Made by a program: the position numbers and the translations under genes
Origin: Candidatus Kinetoplastibacterium galatii TCC219
Lineage (GTDB): Bacteria; Pseudomonadota; Gammaproteobacteria; Burkholderiales; Burkholderiaceae_B
Direction of reading: 5' to 3'
Assembly (NCBI RefSeq): GCF_000340905.1
Contig: NC_020284.1
Location: forward strand, 434,001-498,000
DNA: 64,000 nt
The notes under the pieces: generated by a model
What the model was told of the DNA's origin: nothing
The model's database searches: none
What the model saw: only the letters and a program-made list of their open reading frames with translations
In this document: positions 18,932 through 27,765 of the stretch, one piece after another
Position numbering within the stretch: the stretch's first letter is position 1
How the letters are laid out: every line of letters begins with the position of its first letter

Positions 18932-20209
18932 TTAAAAAGTCCTTTTCTTTCTTGTTAAAAATCCAAGATGAGATTCATGAGCATTAGGATTATTTGGCTG
19001 ACGATCATGATTAACATTATTAGTTTTACTGCTAATTTTTGATCTATGCTTAATATCTATATGTTTCTTAGAAGCTGCATTAATAACATTACTCTTACCT
19101 TTCTTATCTTCTATTTCTGAAACTAACCAAGGTTTATTAATTTTATCTTTTTGTAAAATTGAGTTGTTGTTACTAATACTATGAGAATTAGTTTTAATGA
19201 TTTTATTATTTGGTTTTAAATTATGATCTAAATTTTTTCTGACTATAGTAGAATTATTCTTACAGCAGTCATCTAAATTCCTGGAACGCTTACCATAAGA
19301 TTTAGAATATTCGGGCTTGACGGGACTTATGCTCTTTTTCTCTAAAGTATTTTTTGATAACCCATTTTTTGCCATAATCGCTAGGACTATGGACTCATCT
19401 AATTCCATCCACTTTCCGCGATGCAAGTTTCTAGGAAGAAATATCTCACCGTAACGAATTCTCGTCAATCTGCTAACAGTAATGCCAATACTATCAAATA
19501 CCCTTCTAATTTCTCGATTACGACCTTCCTTAATTACTAACTTGTACCATTTATTAATACCTTCACCACCAAGATAAGACAATGAGCTAAAAGAAGCTGG
19601 GCCGTCACTAAGCAATACACCATCGATCAATTTAGATTTTTGATTATCATTCAGCTCCCCTAATATTCTTACAGCATATTCACGCTCAATTTCATTTCTA
19701 GGATGCATAAAATGATTCGCCAAATCTCCAGAGTTTGTAAAAATTAGTAAACCATCAGTATTAATATCCAGTCTACCTATAGATATCCATTTTCCTTGGC
19801 TAATTTTTGGCAAAGTAGAGAAAACATTATCCCTACCTTGCGGATCATTATGACTTACTATCTCACCAGATGGCTTGTGGTATACAATAATGCGAGGAAT
19901 TTTTTTTATGTCTGTTCTTTGTATTATTTTACCATTAAGCCTTACTAGATCCGTATCTTTAACCCTCTGGCCAATATGAGCTGGGGCTCCATTAACAGAT
20001 ACCCTTCCAGAAATTATAAGCTCCTCCATTTCTCTTCTGGAGCCTATACCTAGATCAGCTAAAACTTTATGTAATTTAGGAACTACATCATCGTTTAAAT
20101 ATTTCTTTAAGTTGATTTCCGCTAGATTACTTGATTTATGTAAATAGGGGAATATGATTTTCTCATACTGAGATTCATCACTACTACGTTTAGGATTATG
20201 CTCTTTCAA
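18932..20209 (-). CDS. rluB: 23S rRNA pseudouridine synthase RluB (main open frame of a frameshifted gene)
   Basis: This frame encodes an S4 RNA-binding domain ([20 protein letters not shown] near residue 46) followed by an RsuA/RluB synthase domain with [17 protein letters not shown] (catalytic Asp near residue 148) and [15 protein letters not shown]. It probably makes pseudouridine 2605 (E. coli numbering) in 23S rRNA. The C-terminal 120 residues are a basic Lys/Asn/Ser tail. Within this frame the first start codon is a TTG with no ribosome-binding site. The frame is open upstream to 20350 without another start, while the natural GTG start with a good Shine-Dalgarno lies in another frame (see 20351-20415). 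Confidence 0.9.
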   Translation of the reverse strand: MKEHNPKRSSDESQYEKIIFPYLHKSSNLAEINLKKYLNDDVVPKLHKVLADLGIGSRREMEELIISGRVSVNGAPAHIGQRVKDTDLVRLNGKIIQRTDIKKIPRIIVYHKPSGEIVSHNDPQGRDNVFSTLPKISQGKWISIGRLDINTDGLLIFTNSGDLANHFMHPRNEIEREYAVRILGELNDNQKSKLIDGVLLSDGPASFSSLSYLGGEGINKWYKLVIKEGRNREIRRVFDSIGITVSRLTRIRYGEIFLPRNLHRGKWMELDESIVLAIMAKNGLSKNTLEKKSISPVKPEYSKSYGKRSRNLDDCCKNNSTIVRKNLDHNLKPNNKIIKTNSHSISNNNSILQKDKINKPWLVSEIEDKKGKSNVINAASKKHIDIKHRSKISSKTNNVNHDRQPNNPNAHESHLGFLTRKKRTF

Positions 20210-20343
20210 TACTTTATCTTTCCGAGCAGAATCTTCTGAGTAGTCAACAATTTCTTCATTGTCTACTCTTCTTCTCCTAAAAGGAGTACGTAACTTACGC
20301 CACTTATTATTACGAGATGAGGATCCTACCTTCTCTTCTACTA

Positions 20344-20415
20344 TGTTTTTTTATTAGAACTCACAATATTTTTTGAATCATGTAAATTCTCTCTAACAGT
20401 TTTACTTGCCTTCAC
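20344..20415 (-). pseudogene. rluB: 5' end of rluB, out of frame at an A7 tract
   Basis: GTG at 20415-20413 is preceded by GGAG at an 8-base spacing and reads MKASKTVRENLHDSKNIVSS then NKKT and TAG. The frame meets a run of seven A on the coding strand (T7 at 20346-20352). Adding one A would join it seamlessly to the downstream frame ([20 protein letters not shown], then TPFRRRR, on to the S4 domain), and such a basic leader is usual in betaproteobacterial RluB. This is either a true frameshift, a sequence error, or a site read through by polymerase slippage. Confidence 0.7.
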
Positions 20416-20592
20416 CAAGACAACTCCAAATTACGAATTCAGTAAATTAATATAAATAAAGTATTTTAGTAGCCAGGTATAAATAATCCAAAATACAGAA
20501 ATAATTATACAAAAGAAATAATAGTGCTTATCAATAAGATAATTTGATTAACAACCAGAAATTTAATATAAAAGCAATACTCCCATAGAAGT

Positions 20593-20621
20593 GCAGTATA
20601 TTCCAGGGAAATATACTCTGC
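20593..20621. repeat. Bulged hairpin GCAG-TATATT / AATATA-CT-CTGC
   Basis: GCAG plus TATATT at 20593-20602 can pair with AATATA and CTGC at 20609-20621 with CT bulged, leaving a small CCAGGG-type loop. No U-tract follows. Its role and strand are unknown; it could be part of an unrecognised small RNA or an operator. Confidence 0.35.
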
Positions 20622-20729
20622 AAACTTAAATTAGGAAAAATAATTAATTAACATTATGTAAATAGTTAAATAAATAAATGATCATTGTATCATTTAACAA
20701 ATAACAACGTAGTTGATAATAAAAAACGC

Positions 20730-20757
20730 TTGCTTACTGGTATGTCCATATTATATA
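20730..20757 (+). promoter_or_regulatory. Candidate sigma-70 promoter for tRNA-Thr
   Basis: TTGCTT (-35) and TATATA (-10) are separated by 16 bases and lie about 50 bases before the tRNA. A second -10-like TATTAT is found a few bases downstream, so the exact promoter is uncertain in this A+T-rich DNA. Confidence 0.3.
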
Positions 20758-20808
20758 TTTCCCTGTATTATAGAAACAACACTGTTTATCAAACAATATA
20801 CAATAAAC

Positions 20809-20884
20809 GCCGATATAGCTCAGAAGGTAGAGCAGCGCATTCGTAATGCGAAGGTCGGGGGTTCGATTCCTCTTGTCGGCACCA
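20809..20884 (+). tRNA. tRNA-Thr, anticodon CGT
   Basis: A 76-base cloverleaf with encoded CCA. The acceptor stem GCCGATA pairs with TGTCGGC (one G-T), the D-stem is GCTC/GAGC, the anticodon loop is TTCGTAA and the T-arm is GGGGG-TTCGATT-CCTCT (two G-T pairs). The base pair 27-43 is a G-A mismatch. Anticodon CGU reads ACG (Thr). It converges with ispH, whose stop codon lies 8 bases after the CCA. Confidence 0.97.
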
Positions 20885-20891
20885 AAATCTT

Positions 20892-21842
20892 TTAAGGAAA
20901 TTTTGGCAAAGGAAATGATACATTTTCTTCTGTAACAGATATGAGATTAACAAAGCTATCATCAAATCCATTTCTTTTCAAGAATTCTATTACTTGCTCT
21001 ACTATAATCTCTGGAGCAGAAGCACCTGATGTTATGCCTATATGTTTTTTACCGTTTAACCAGCTCAAGTCTATAGAATCAAATCCATCAATAAGATAGG
21101 ACTCTACACCACCTCTTCTTGCTAACTCTAACAATCGAGTTGAATTGGAACTATTATTGCTCCCAACTACCAATACTAAATCACAATCTTTAACAATATA
21201 TTTAAGTGCGTTTTGTCTGTTTTGCGTAGCATAGCAAATATCACTCTTTTTAGGACCAACTATCTTAGGGAATCTATTTCTCAATGCTTCCTCTATACAA
21301 GAAATATCATCAAGTGACAGGGTTGTTTGTGTCACGTATCCAAGTAATTCGCTGTCATTAATACTTAATCGAGAAACATCGCTGATATTTTCAACAACAT
21401 ATATCCCACTAACGTCTTGACCTAGTGTTCCATTAACTTCTGGATGATCCTTATGACCAATAATTATAACTTCTCTATTTTCCCTACGCATTTTAAGCAC
21501 CTCAAGATGAACCTTAGTCACAAGCGGGCAAGTAGCATCTACAATACGTAGTTTTTTCTTATTGGCTATAGCTATCATATCCTTTGATACACCGTGAGCA
21601 GAGAAAATTATAACATTTCCATCTGGCACGTTAATAATATTATCTACAAAAATCACACCTTTATCCTTGAAATAATCTATCACATGCTTATTATGAACAA
21701 TTTCATGATTCACATATACTATAGGCCCATATAGAGCTATAGCTTTCTCAACTATAGCTATAGCTCTTTTTACTCCAGCACAAAAACCCCTAGGTGCAGC
21801 CAATGTTATATCTTTCTTGCTTATTGATATTTTGAATTCCAT
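20892..21842 (-). CDS. ispH: 4-hydroxy-3-methylbut-2-enyl diphosphate reductase IspH (LytB)
   Basis: A 316-residue enzyme that makes IPP and DMAPP in the last step of the MEP isoprenoid pathway. The three 4Fe-4S cysteines are seen in APRGFCAGVKRAI (near residue 21), DATCPLVTKVHLE (near residue 105) and SDICYATQNRQNA (near residue 204); NHEIVHNKHV and GSNNSSNSTRL are the substrate motifs. It is full length and needed for ubiquinone and undecaprenyl phosphate. Confidence 0.97.
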   Translation of the reverse strand: MEFKISISKKDITLAAPRGFCAGVKRAIAIVEKAIALYGPIVYVNHEIVHNKHVIDYFKDKGVIFVDNIINVPDGNVIIFSAHGVSKDMIAIANKKKLRIVDATCPLVTKVHLEVLKMRRENREVIIIGHKDHPEVNGTLGQDVSGIYVVENISDVSRLSINDSELLGYVTQTTLSLDDISCIEEALRNRFPKIVGPKKSDICYATQNRQNALKYIVKDCDLVLVVGSNNSSNSTRLLELARRGGVESYLIDGFDSIDLSWLNGKKHIGITSGASAPEIIVEQVIEFLKRNGFDDSFVNLISVTEENVSFPLPKFP

Positions 21843-22089
21843 TTGGTATCTTAAAAGTTATAAATAATTAATCTAACTGATTCTTTAATAGCGTTAACTT
21901 AAATTATATAATGCTAAATCATAATAACTTGTGCAATATGTTCCCACTAATATACAGGCCACTGTCGAAAATGTTGCAATAAAATTTATTAAGACGAATC
22001 TATAACATCAAATTATAAGTATATGTTTTAATACCGTGATAGAATGGCCCTTTAGTAAACTACCATGAAAATTTTATTGGAAAATAGTT

Positions 22090-22353
22090 ATGAAATCTGA
22101 AATACATCCAAATTATCAAGAAGTTGTTTTTCTTGATGTTCAAACAAATCATAAATTTATCATAAGATCTACAGTACAAAGCAGAGAAACTATAGATATC
22201 GATAATAAGACATACCCATTGTTTAAATGTGATGTAACATCAAAATCCCATCCTTTTTACACAGGTGCACAAACAAGGATAGTTGAGACTGGACGTGTAG
22301 AAAAATTCCGTGCTCGCTTTTCTAACATAAAAGGTATAAACAAGAATAAATAA
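22090..22353 (+). CDS. rpmE2: 50S ribosomal protein L31 type B
   Basis: An 87-residue L31 of the zinc-free (C-minus) type: it begins MKSEIHPNYQEVVFLDVQT and ends with SHPFYTGAQTRIVETGRVEKF, and lacks the CxxC pairs of zinc-binding L31. In bacteria with both kinds the type B copy is used under zinc limitation; here it may be the only L31, which cannot be decided from this window. A branched terminator follows. Confidence 0.96.
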   Translation: MKSEIHPNYQEVVFLDVQTNHKFIIRSTVQSRETIDIDNKTYPLFKCDVTSKSHPFYTGAQTRIVETGRVEKFRARFSNIKGINKNK

Positions 22354-22358
22354 TAATA

Positions 22359-22438
22359 AATACCAATACACATAGTGTATAGTTTTCTAAATCATTCTGA
22401 TTTTGAGATTAAGTATGTGTGTTTGGTATTTTTGTTTT
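22359..22438 (+). terminator. Rho-independent terminator after rpmE2
   Basis: AATACCAATACACATA beginning at 22359 pairs with TATGTGTGTTTGGTATT ending at 22430, with one bulge, and is followed by TTTGTTTT. The long loop holds its own 6-bp hairpin (AAATCA/TGATTT, 22389-22403), giving a branched fold. Confidence 0.75.
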
Positions 22439-22613
22439 AGATCATTTAATGAACAGATATTTGATAGTTATCATACATGGCATATAAAATACATTATCGA
22501 ATCAATAAATGTATATAAGCTCATTCTAAAAGATATAAATTATTAATTAAAATTGCAAAACTAACTGAACTAACTGAAATAAAAATTCATAAGTATTTTA
22601 TATACCCTAATAT

Positions 22614-23999
22614 ATGAGCAAATTATCAAATTTAGAGATTTTTAGAAAACTAACTAAACAATCTTTTCCTATTTTAGTTAGCCAGTTAGCTGGCATATCA
22701 TTTGGTTTGCTTGATACTATAATGACAGGACACACCAATAAGAATGATTTAGCAGCCGTCTCGCTAGCAACATCCATATATGTGATAATATTCGTCGGAT
22801 TGCTTGGAGTAATAAACGCACTAGTACCAATAATAGCAAAAAACTTTGGCAGTGGTAATAATGCCGAGATTGGTGAGTACTGGGGACAAGGATTTTGGGT
22901 ATCTATAGCACTATCAATAATCGGGGCGATACCATTGTTCTTTTCTGAAATATGGTTCTACTTTATTGGGAATATAGATCTAGATGTATATAACAAAGTT
23001 ATAATTTATTTAAAAATATTGATAATAGCCTTACCAGCAGCACTTATTTTTAGAACTATATATAACCTTTGCGCCGCATTATCTAAGTCAAGAGTTATGA
23101 TAATAGTTAGCATGGTTTCGGTAATATGCAAGGCTTCATTAAACTATGTTCTTATTTATGGTTGCTTAAAAATTCCAGCTATGGGATCAACTGGGGCCAG
23201 TATATCTACCATGATAGTATCATGGATTAGCTTGTTTATAGGTGTATTAATTATATATACTGATAATTTTTATAAACAATTCAATATACGTATTAAAAAA
23301 CCAAACATACCAAAGATAAAAGAGATATTGAAACTAGGACTACCAATGGGAGGGTCATATTTGGTAGAGGTTTTAACTTTTTCATTCATGACAATTCTTA
23401 TAACAAGAGAAGGAATAATTGCCGTAGGTGCTCATCAAATTATAACTAATATAGTGTCTGTATGTTACATAGTACCTATATCTCTTGGTTTAGCAACTTC
23501 TTCAATGACAGCTCAGTTCTTAGGTGCTAAAAACAATGATATTGCTGTACAAATAGGTAAGATAGGAATAAGACTAACCATGTTAATAGCTATTATTAGC
23601 TGCATAGCAATATATTATTTCAGTAAAACACTTCCAATACTTTATACAAATGATTTGTCCATAAGTATAACGTGTTATAATATGATGTTTATAGTACCGT
23701 TCTTTCTAATTGTTGATTCTATTCAATGTTTTAACTCCTATATACTTAGAGCCTATAACATTACAGCACTGCCTTTTATATTACAGACAATGGCACTTGG
23801 AGTTGTTGGTTTAGGTGGTGGATGGTGGTTTGGATTTGGCCCGGGCATGCAAACATATAAACCCATACATGACATTTTATTTATAGGTGCTCCAATAGGC
23901 GCTAGCAGCATGTGGATAATGTCAACTAGTGGATTAGGGATATCTGCTTTTTCTCTATACATTTTATATAAAGAAAAAGTAATTAAAAAACTATTATAA
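22614..23999 (+). CDS. MATE-family efflux transporter
   Basis: A 461-residue inner-membrane protein with about twelve hydrophobic segments. The beginning TKQSFPILVSQLAGISFGLL plus DTIMTGH near residue 35 is the MATE signature, repeated more weakly in the second half (GLPMGGSYLVEVLTFSF). It would export cationic compounds by Na+ or H+ antiport; the substrate cannot be told. Its 3' end overlaps the convergent orn gene by 6 bases. Confidence 0.92.
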   Translation: MSKLSNLEIFRKLTKQSFPILVSQLAGISFGLLDTIMTGHTNKNDLAAVSLATSIYVIIFVGLLGVINALVPIIAKNFGSGNNAEIGEYWGQGFWVSIALSIIGAIPLFFSEIWFYFIGNIDLDVYNKVIIYLKILIIALPAALIFRTIYNLCAALSKSRVMIIVSMVSVICKASLNYVLIYGCLKIPAMGSTGASISTMIVSWISLFIGVLIIYTDNFYKQFNIRIKKPNIPKIKEILKLGLPMGGSYLVEVLTFSFMTILITREGIIAVGAHQIITNIVSVCYIVPISLGLATSSMTAQFLGAKNNDIAVQIGKIGIRLTMLIAIISCIAIYYFSKTLPILYTNDLSISITCYNMMFIVPFFLIVDSIQCFNSYILRAYNITALPFILQTMALGVVGLGGGWWFGFGPGMQTYKPIHDILFIGAPIGASSMWIMSTSGLGISAFSLYILYKEKVIKKLL

Positions 24000-24539
24000 T
24001 TTAAAAAAATATTTACGATAATAACGTAATTCATTTATTGAATCATGTATATCTGAAAGAGCCTGATGTTTACTATTTTTAGAAAAATTTTTATACATAC
24101 TAGGGTACCATCTTTTTACAAGCTCCTTTATAGAACTAACATCTATATTTCTATAGTGAAAAAATTTTTCTAGTCTTTGCATGTATACATTCATAAATCT
24201 ACGATCTTGACCGATCGTATTACCACATAATGGAGATTTATCTGGGCTGATGTAATTTTTCAGAAATAACAAAATACTATCTTCCGCTTCCTTTTCTGAA
24301 ATATCTGAAGATAAAACTCTATTAATCAATCCACTTTTCCCATGAACTGATTTATTCCATTTATCCATGGATTCTAATAGTTCGTTAGTTTGATGAATTG
24401 CTATAACAGGACCTTCTGCTATTACATCTAAATTATCATCTGTAATTACTACAGCAACCTCTAGAATTCTATCTTTTGATGGATCAAGTCCACTCATCTC
24501 CATATCTAACCATACTAATTTATTGCTATCTAGATTCAT
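23994..24539 (-). CDS. orn: Oligoribonuclease
   Basis: A 181-residue DEDDh exonuclease that degrades 2-5 nt RNAs. It begins with LVWLDMEMSGLDPSKDRILE (catalytic Asp and Glu) and has CGNTIGQDRRFMNVYMQRLE near residue 112 and KHQALSDIHDSINELRYY near the C-terminus with the His and Asp of the active site. Length and start match the family. The gene is convergent with, and overlaps by 6 bases, the MATE gene. Confidence 0.97.
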   Translation of the reverse strand: MNLDSNKLVWLDMEMSGLDPSKDRILEVAVVITDDNLDVIAEGPVIAIHQTNELLESMDKWNKSVHGKSGLINRVLSSDISEKEAEDSILLFLKNYISPDKSPLCGNTIGQDRRFMNVYMQRLEKFFHYRNIDVSSIKELVKRWYPSMYKNFSKNSKHQALSDIHDSINELRYYRKYFFKL

Positions 24540-24648
24540 TATTTAATCATTCCTTATATAAACAAATAAATTTTAATTATTCTAAATATACTAATTATTA
24601 AAAATAATCGTATACTATTTCACACAACTATAAAATTAGCAATTTCAA

Positions 24649-25542
24649 ATGAAAAAAAATATCATCGGAAGAGTTGTAGGCTTATACAAGCAGAATTATA
24701 TAATTAGTTATAATGAATCTGTTGTCAGATGTTTCCCTAAGGGGAAAAAAAATGAAGCTGTTGTTGGAGATTTTGTCAAAATAGATTACAAATCTAATAG
24801 TTATTATGTTATCACTGAAATTATCCAAAGAAACAATCTATTTCTAAGATCAGATGCAACAAAATCAAGAAAAATAGCTGCAAACATAGATCATGTTATG
24901 CTAATAGTGGCAGCTGAGCCTGATTTTTGTATTGAATTAATATTCAAAGTTATTATTGAAGCGGTGAGATGTAATACAAAAATTACTATTGTTCTTAATA
25001 AAAAAGATTTAAAGGAATCTATAAAAATTGCCAGAGAAAAGCTTTATTTTGCAGAAATTTTAGGAATACCTTTACTAGAAATAAGCGCAAAATATCCAGA
25101 ATCAGGAGAAAGATCTATTATTGATATCCTAAATGGCAAAGTTACATTAGTAGTTGGCCCAAGTGGTATGGGAAAATCGACATTAATAAATCTATTTATA
25201 CCAGAAGCACATGCAACAACCAGAGAATATTCGAAATTTTTAAATACTGGCAAACATACTACGAGTTACACTAAGCTATATAATCTACCAATTGAGAATA
25301 GCTATATCATAGATTCTCCAGGATTCAAAGATTTTGGCCTACATCATCTAAATTTTGATGATGTAATAAAACCATTTTCAGAATTTCATAATTTTACCAA
25401 TAAATGCAGATTCTATAACTGTACTCATTGTCACGAACCTGGATGTGGTATTATAGAATCCAAAATTAGCGGCATGATAGATGAAAGGATATATTGTTTA
25501 TACAAAAAAATTATGGGTAAGTATATACTTACCCATAATTAA
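24649..25542 (+). CDS. rsgA: Small ribosomal subunit biogenesis GTPase RsgA
   Basis: A 297-residue circularly permuted GTPase that releases assembly factors from the 30S subunit. An OB-fold comes first, then G4 VLNKKDL near residue 116, G1 VVGPSGMGKSTLIN near residue 166, and G3 IDSPGFKDFGL near residue 222. The zinc site is C-x4-C-x-H-x4-C (NKCRFYNCTHCHEPGC). The last codons form one half of a 32-bp perfect palindrome that serves as the rplS terminator. Confidence 0.96.
   Translation: MKKNIIGRVVGLYKQNYIISYNESVVRCFPKGKKNEAVVGDFVKIDYKSNSYYVITEIIQRNNLFLRSDATKSRKIAANIDHVMLIVAAEPDFCIELIFKVIIEAVRCNTKITIVLNKKDLKESIKIAREKLYFAEILGIPLLEISAKYPESGERSIIDILNGKVTLVVGPSGMGKSTLINLFIPEAHATTREYSKFLNTGKHTTSYTKLYNLPIENSYIIDSPGFKDFGLHHLNFDDVIKPFSEFHNFTNKCRFYNCTHCHEPGCGIIESKISGMIDERIYCLYKKIMGKYILTHN
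25502..25540 (-). terminator. 32-bp perfect palindrome inside the rsgA 3' end; rplS terminator
   Basis: AATTATGGGTAAGTAT (25509-25524) and ATACTTACCCATAATT (25525-25540) are exact reverse complements with no spacer. On the minus strand the hairpin is followed by TTTTTTTGTA, a classic intrinsic terminator for rplS. It encodes the last residues of RsgA (IMGKYILTHN) on the plus strand. Confidence 0.85.
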
Positions 25543-25551
25543 TATATCAAA

Positions 25552-25920
25552 TTATTTCCTTGATATTAGCTTTTCTTTTATTCTAGCAGACCTGCCCGAA
25601 CGAGAGCGTAAGTAATATAGCTTAGCCCTTCGCACGCTACCAAGTCTTTTAACTTCTATTTTTTCTATCTGCGGAGAATAAAGTTGAAATGTTCTTTCTA
25701 CTGCTTCTCCGGAAGAAATTTTTCTTACAATAAATGAAGAATTAAGCCCCTTATTACGTTTAGCTATTACTACACCCTCATAAGCCTGAATTCTCTTCCT
25801 TGTACCCTCTATTACATTTACACTAACTGTAACAGTATCTCCTGGTGAAAAAACTGGAATATTCTTATTATGACTAAGTCTATCTATTTCTTCTTGCTCT
25901 AATATAGCAATTAAATTCAT
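25552..25920 (-). CDS. rplS: 50S ribosomal protein L19
   Basis: A 122-residue L19 at the 30S-50S interface. Typical stretches are [35 protein letters not shown] with [15 protein letters not shown], and [24 protein letters not shown] lies 5 bases before the ATG. It stands apart from rpsP/rimM, so the usual rpsP-rimM-trmD-rplS operon is split. Confidence 0.97.
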   Translation of the reverse strand: MNLIAILEQEEIDRLSHNKNIPVFSPGDTVTVSVNVIEGTRKRIQAYEGVVIAKRNKGLNSSFIVRKISSGEAVERTFQLYSPQIEKIEVKRLGSVRRAKLYYLRSRSGRSARIKEKLISRK

Positions 25921-26000
25921 ACAAACTCCTGGTCCATCTTTTAATGTATTATACTTTATAATTAAAAATTTTATTTATTAATACAAAAGAGGATGATGTT

Positions 26001-26020
26001 AAAAAATTAGGTCCCTAATT
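26001..26020 (-). terminator. Terminator after the etfB-etfA operon
   Basis: AATTAGG (26005-26011) and CCTAATT (26014-26020) form a tight hairpin that on the minus strand is followed by TTTTTAAC, 30 bases after the etfA stop. The stem is short but the U-run is good. Confidence 0.6.
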
Positions 26021-26049
26021 GTACTAGGATATGTAATATAAAATCAAGC

Positions 26050-26988
26050 TTATAAATAATTCAATAACTTTGGAACTATATCAAACAAATCACCACACAA
26101 ACAGTAATCTGAAACATTAAATATAGGAGCATTAATATCGTTATTAATCGCTACTATTGTCTTTGAATCTTTAATACCAGCTAAATGTTGCATAGATCCA
26201 GAGATACCTATTGCTAAATATAATCTTGGTGATACTATCTTCCCTGTCTGGCCAATTTGACAGCTATTAGGAGCATAACCTTCATCAACGGCAACGCGGG
26301 TAGCGCCAATTGCAGCCCCCAATTTTTTTGCTAGAGGCACCAACAAGTTATTAAAATTTTCTTTACTTCCTAAGCCACGGCCACCAGAAACTATAACACT
26401 AGCTTCTGTTATATCAATATCAGTACTAACTATTCTTTCTTCTTTCAATAATTTTGATAATCCTAAGTTATCAGAAATAGTAATATTTTCTATATCAGCA
26501 CAATTATTCATGTTGTCTTTGATATATTCATTACTAAAAGAGCAACTTCGTAAAGTTAAAATTTTTATAGGATCTAAACATCTAACATTAGCAATAATGC
26601 TACCAGAGTACATAGTACGAACAAATATATTATCAGATATAATTTTTATTACATTAGATATGGGGGCAACATCTAGCTTAGCAGCAATTTTAGGGGCAAT
26701 AGATTTTCCATAAAAGGAGTCATTAAATATTATATGAGTGTAATTATTTGCTATTTTTAAAATATGATAAGAATGATTTTCTGGCAACATATCAACAAGA
26801 TTAGGTGACTCAGCAATAAATACTTTAGAAACATTTTTTAGTTTACTTATCTGAACAGCTAAATCTTTAATATGATTCCCAATAATTAAAACATGTATAT
26901 CTAAATTAAACTTAGAAGCAGCAGTTAAAAGATTATAGGTTGAAATATCAAAAAATTTATTATTATGGTCTGGAATAACAAGTATCAT
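26050..26988 (-). CDS. etfA: Electron transfer flavoprotein alpha subunit
   Basis: A 312-residue ETF-alpha that binds FAD and passes electrons from acyl-CoA-type dehydrogenases to ETF-QO. The C-terminal FAD domain is well kept: VSGGRGLGSKENFNNLLVPL near residue 197, GATRVAVDEGYAPNSCQIGQ plus TGKIVSPRLYLAIGISGS, and IVAINNDINAPIF. It begins as ATGA over the etfB stop, so the subunits are translationally coupled. Its partner ETF-QO is at 59669-61324. Confidence 0.96.
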   Translation of the reverse strand: MILVIPDHNNKFFDISTYNLLTAASKFNLDIHVLIIGNHIKDLAVQISKLKNVSKVFIAESPNLVDMLPENHSYHILKIANNYTHIIFNDSFYGKSIAPKIAAKLDVAPISNVIKIISDNIFVRTMYSGSIIANVRCLDPIKILTLRSCSFSNEYIKDNMNNCADIENITISDNLGLSKLLKEERIVSTDIDITEASVIVSGGRGLGSKENFNNLLVPLAKKLGAAIGATRVAVDEGYAPNSCQIGQTGKIVSPRLYLAIGISGSMQHLAGIKDSKTIVAINNDINAPIFNVSDYCLCGDLFDIVPKLLNYL

Positions 26989-27743
26989 TTCTCTAATACC
27001 CCAATTTCTGATCTAATAATCTCTGATAAAGCAAGAACATCTTTTTCAAATATTTTCTTTCTCTCATGTTTTGATTCTTCAATTTTCAATAATTCTATAC
27101 GAGGTAAATAATCAGTACAAATATCTTTTAAATTGATTGTTTCTATTCGTTTACTCTTGGATTTTAATAGATTCTGTAATGTAATATACCTTGGTTTATT
27201 TAAATTAAGATCAGCAATCACAACAGCTGGTAACTTCACGCTAATTACATCAGTACCATTGTCTAATTCTCTCCTAGCGATTAAATCGTCAACACAAATT
27301 TTAATATTGCTCACAAAATTAACTTGAGGCCAGCTTAATAAGCTACTTAATATTTGACCTGTCTGACATGAGTCATCATCGATGGCTAGTTTTCCTAAAA
27401 TAACTATTTTAGGGAGTTCTTTATCAACAATATGCTTTATTGCTTTTGCTACAGATAGTGGTTGTAAGTTAAATTCAGATTCTATTAGGATACCTCTATC
27501 TGCACCCATAGCCAGAGCAGTCTTTAAAACATCTTTACTATTAATATTCCCGCAAGATAAGGCCACAATTTCATTAACAAATCCTTTTTCTTTAAGATTT
27601 ATCGCTTCTTCTAGAGCAACCTCATCAAAAGGATTTATAGACAGTTTAGAATTTTCTAAATTAATTTTTGAACAATCATTGTTAATTTCTACTTTAGTAT
27701 TATGATCAATTACAGATTTAACAGCTACTAATACTTTCATCAA
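26985..27743 (-). CDS. etfB: Electron transfer flavoprotein beta subunit
   Basis: A 252-residue ETF-beta that forms the heterodimer with EtfA and binds AMP. The beginning MMKVLVAVKSVIDHNTKVEI, NPFDEVALEEAINLKEKG, MGADRGILIE and LGKLAIDDDSCQTGQILSSL are family features; the usual GKQAID motif reads GKLAID. It is the first gene of the etfB-etfA operon and starts 22 bases after the preceding hydrolase-gene end on the same strand. Confidence 0.96.
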   Translation of the reverse strand: MMKVLVAVKSVIDHNTKVEINNDCSKINLENSKLSINPFDEVALEEAINLKEKGFVNEIVALSCGNINSKDVLKTALAMGADRGILIESEFNLQPLSVAKAIKHIVDKELPKIVILGKLAIDDDSCQTGQILSSLLSWPQVNFVSNIKICVDDLIARRELDNGTDVISVKLPAVVIADLNLNKPRYITLQNLLKSKSKRIETINLKDICTDYLPRIELLKIEESKHERKKIFEKDVLALSEIIRSEIGVLEK

Positions 27744-27765
27744 TATACCTTATACAAATGACCAG

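Larger units (their letters stand above)
20416..20808. other. Divergent spacer between rluB and tRNA-Thr
   Basis: About 390 bases with no credible coding frame; it holds the promoters of rluB (minus) and of the tRNA (plus). A hairpin with a 2-base bulge lies at 20593-20621. scpB, which can precede rluB in relatives, is not here. Confidence 0.5.

Noticed and set aside
20713..20895. Small open frames running across the tRNA-Thr gene on either strand
   Set aside because: They are translations of the tRNA itself.
20882..20906. CCAAAAT/ATTTTGG inverted repeat after tRNA-Thr as a terminator
   Set aside because: Its left arm includes the tRNA CCA end, the stem is A+T-rich and 7 bp, and no U-tract follows.
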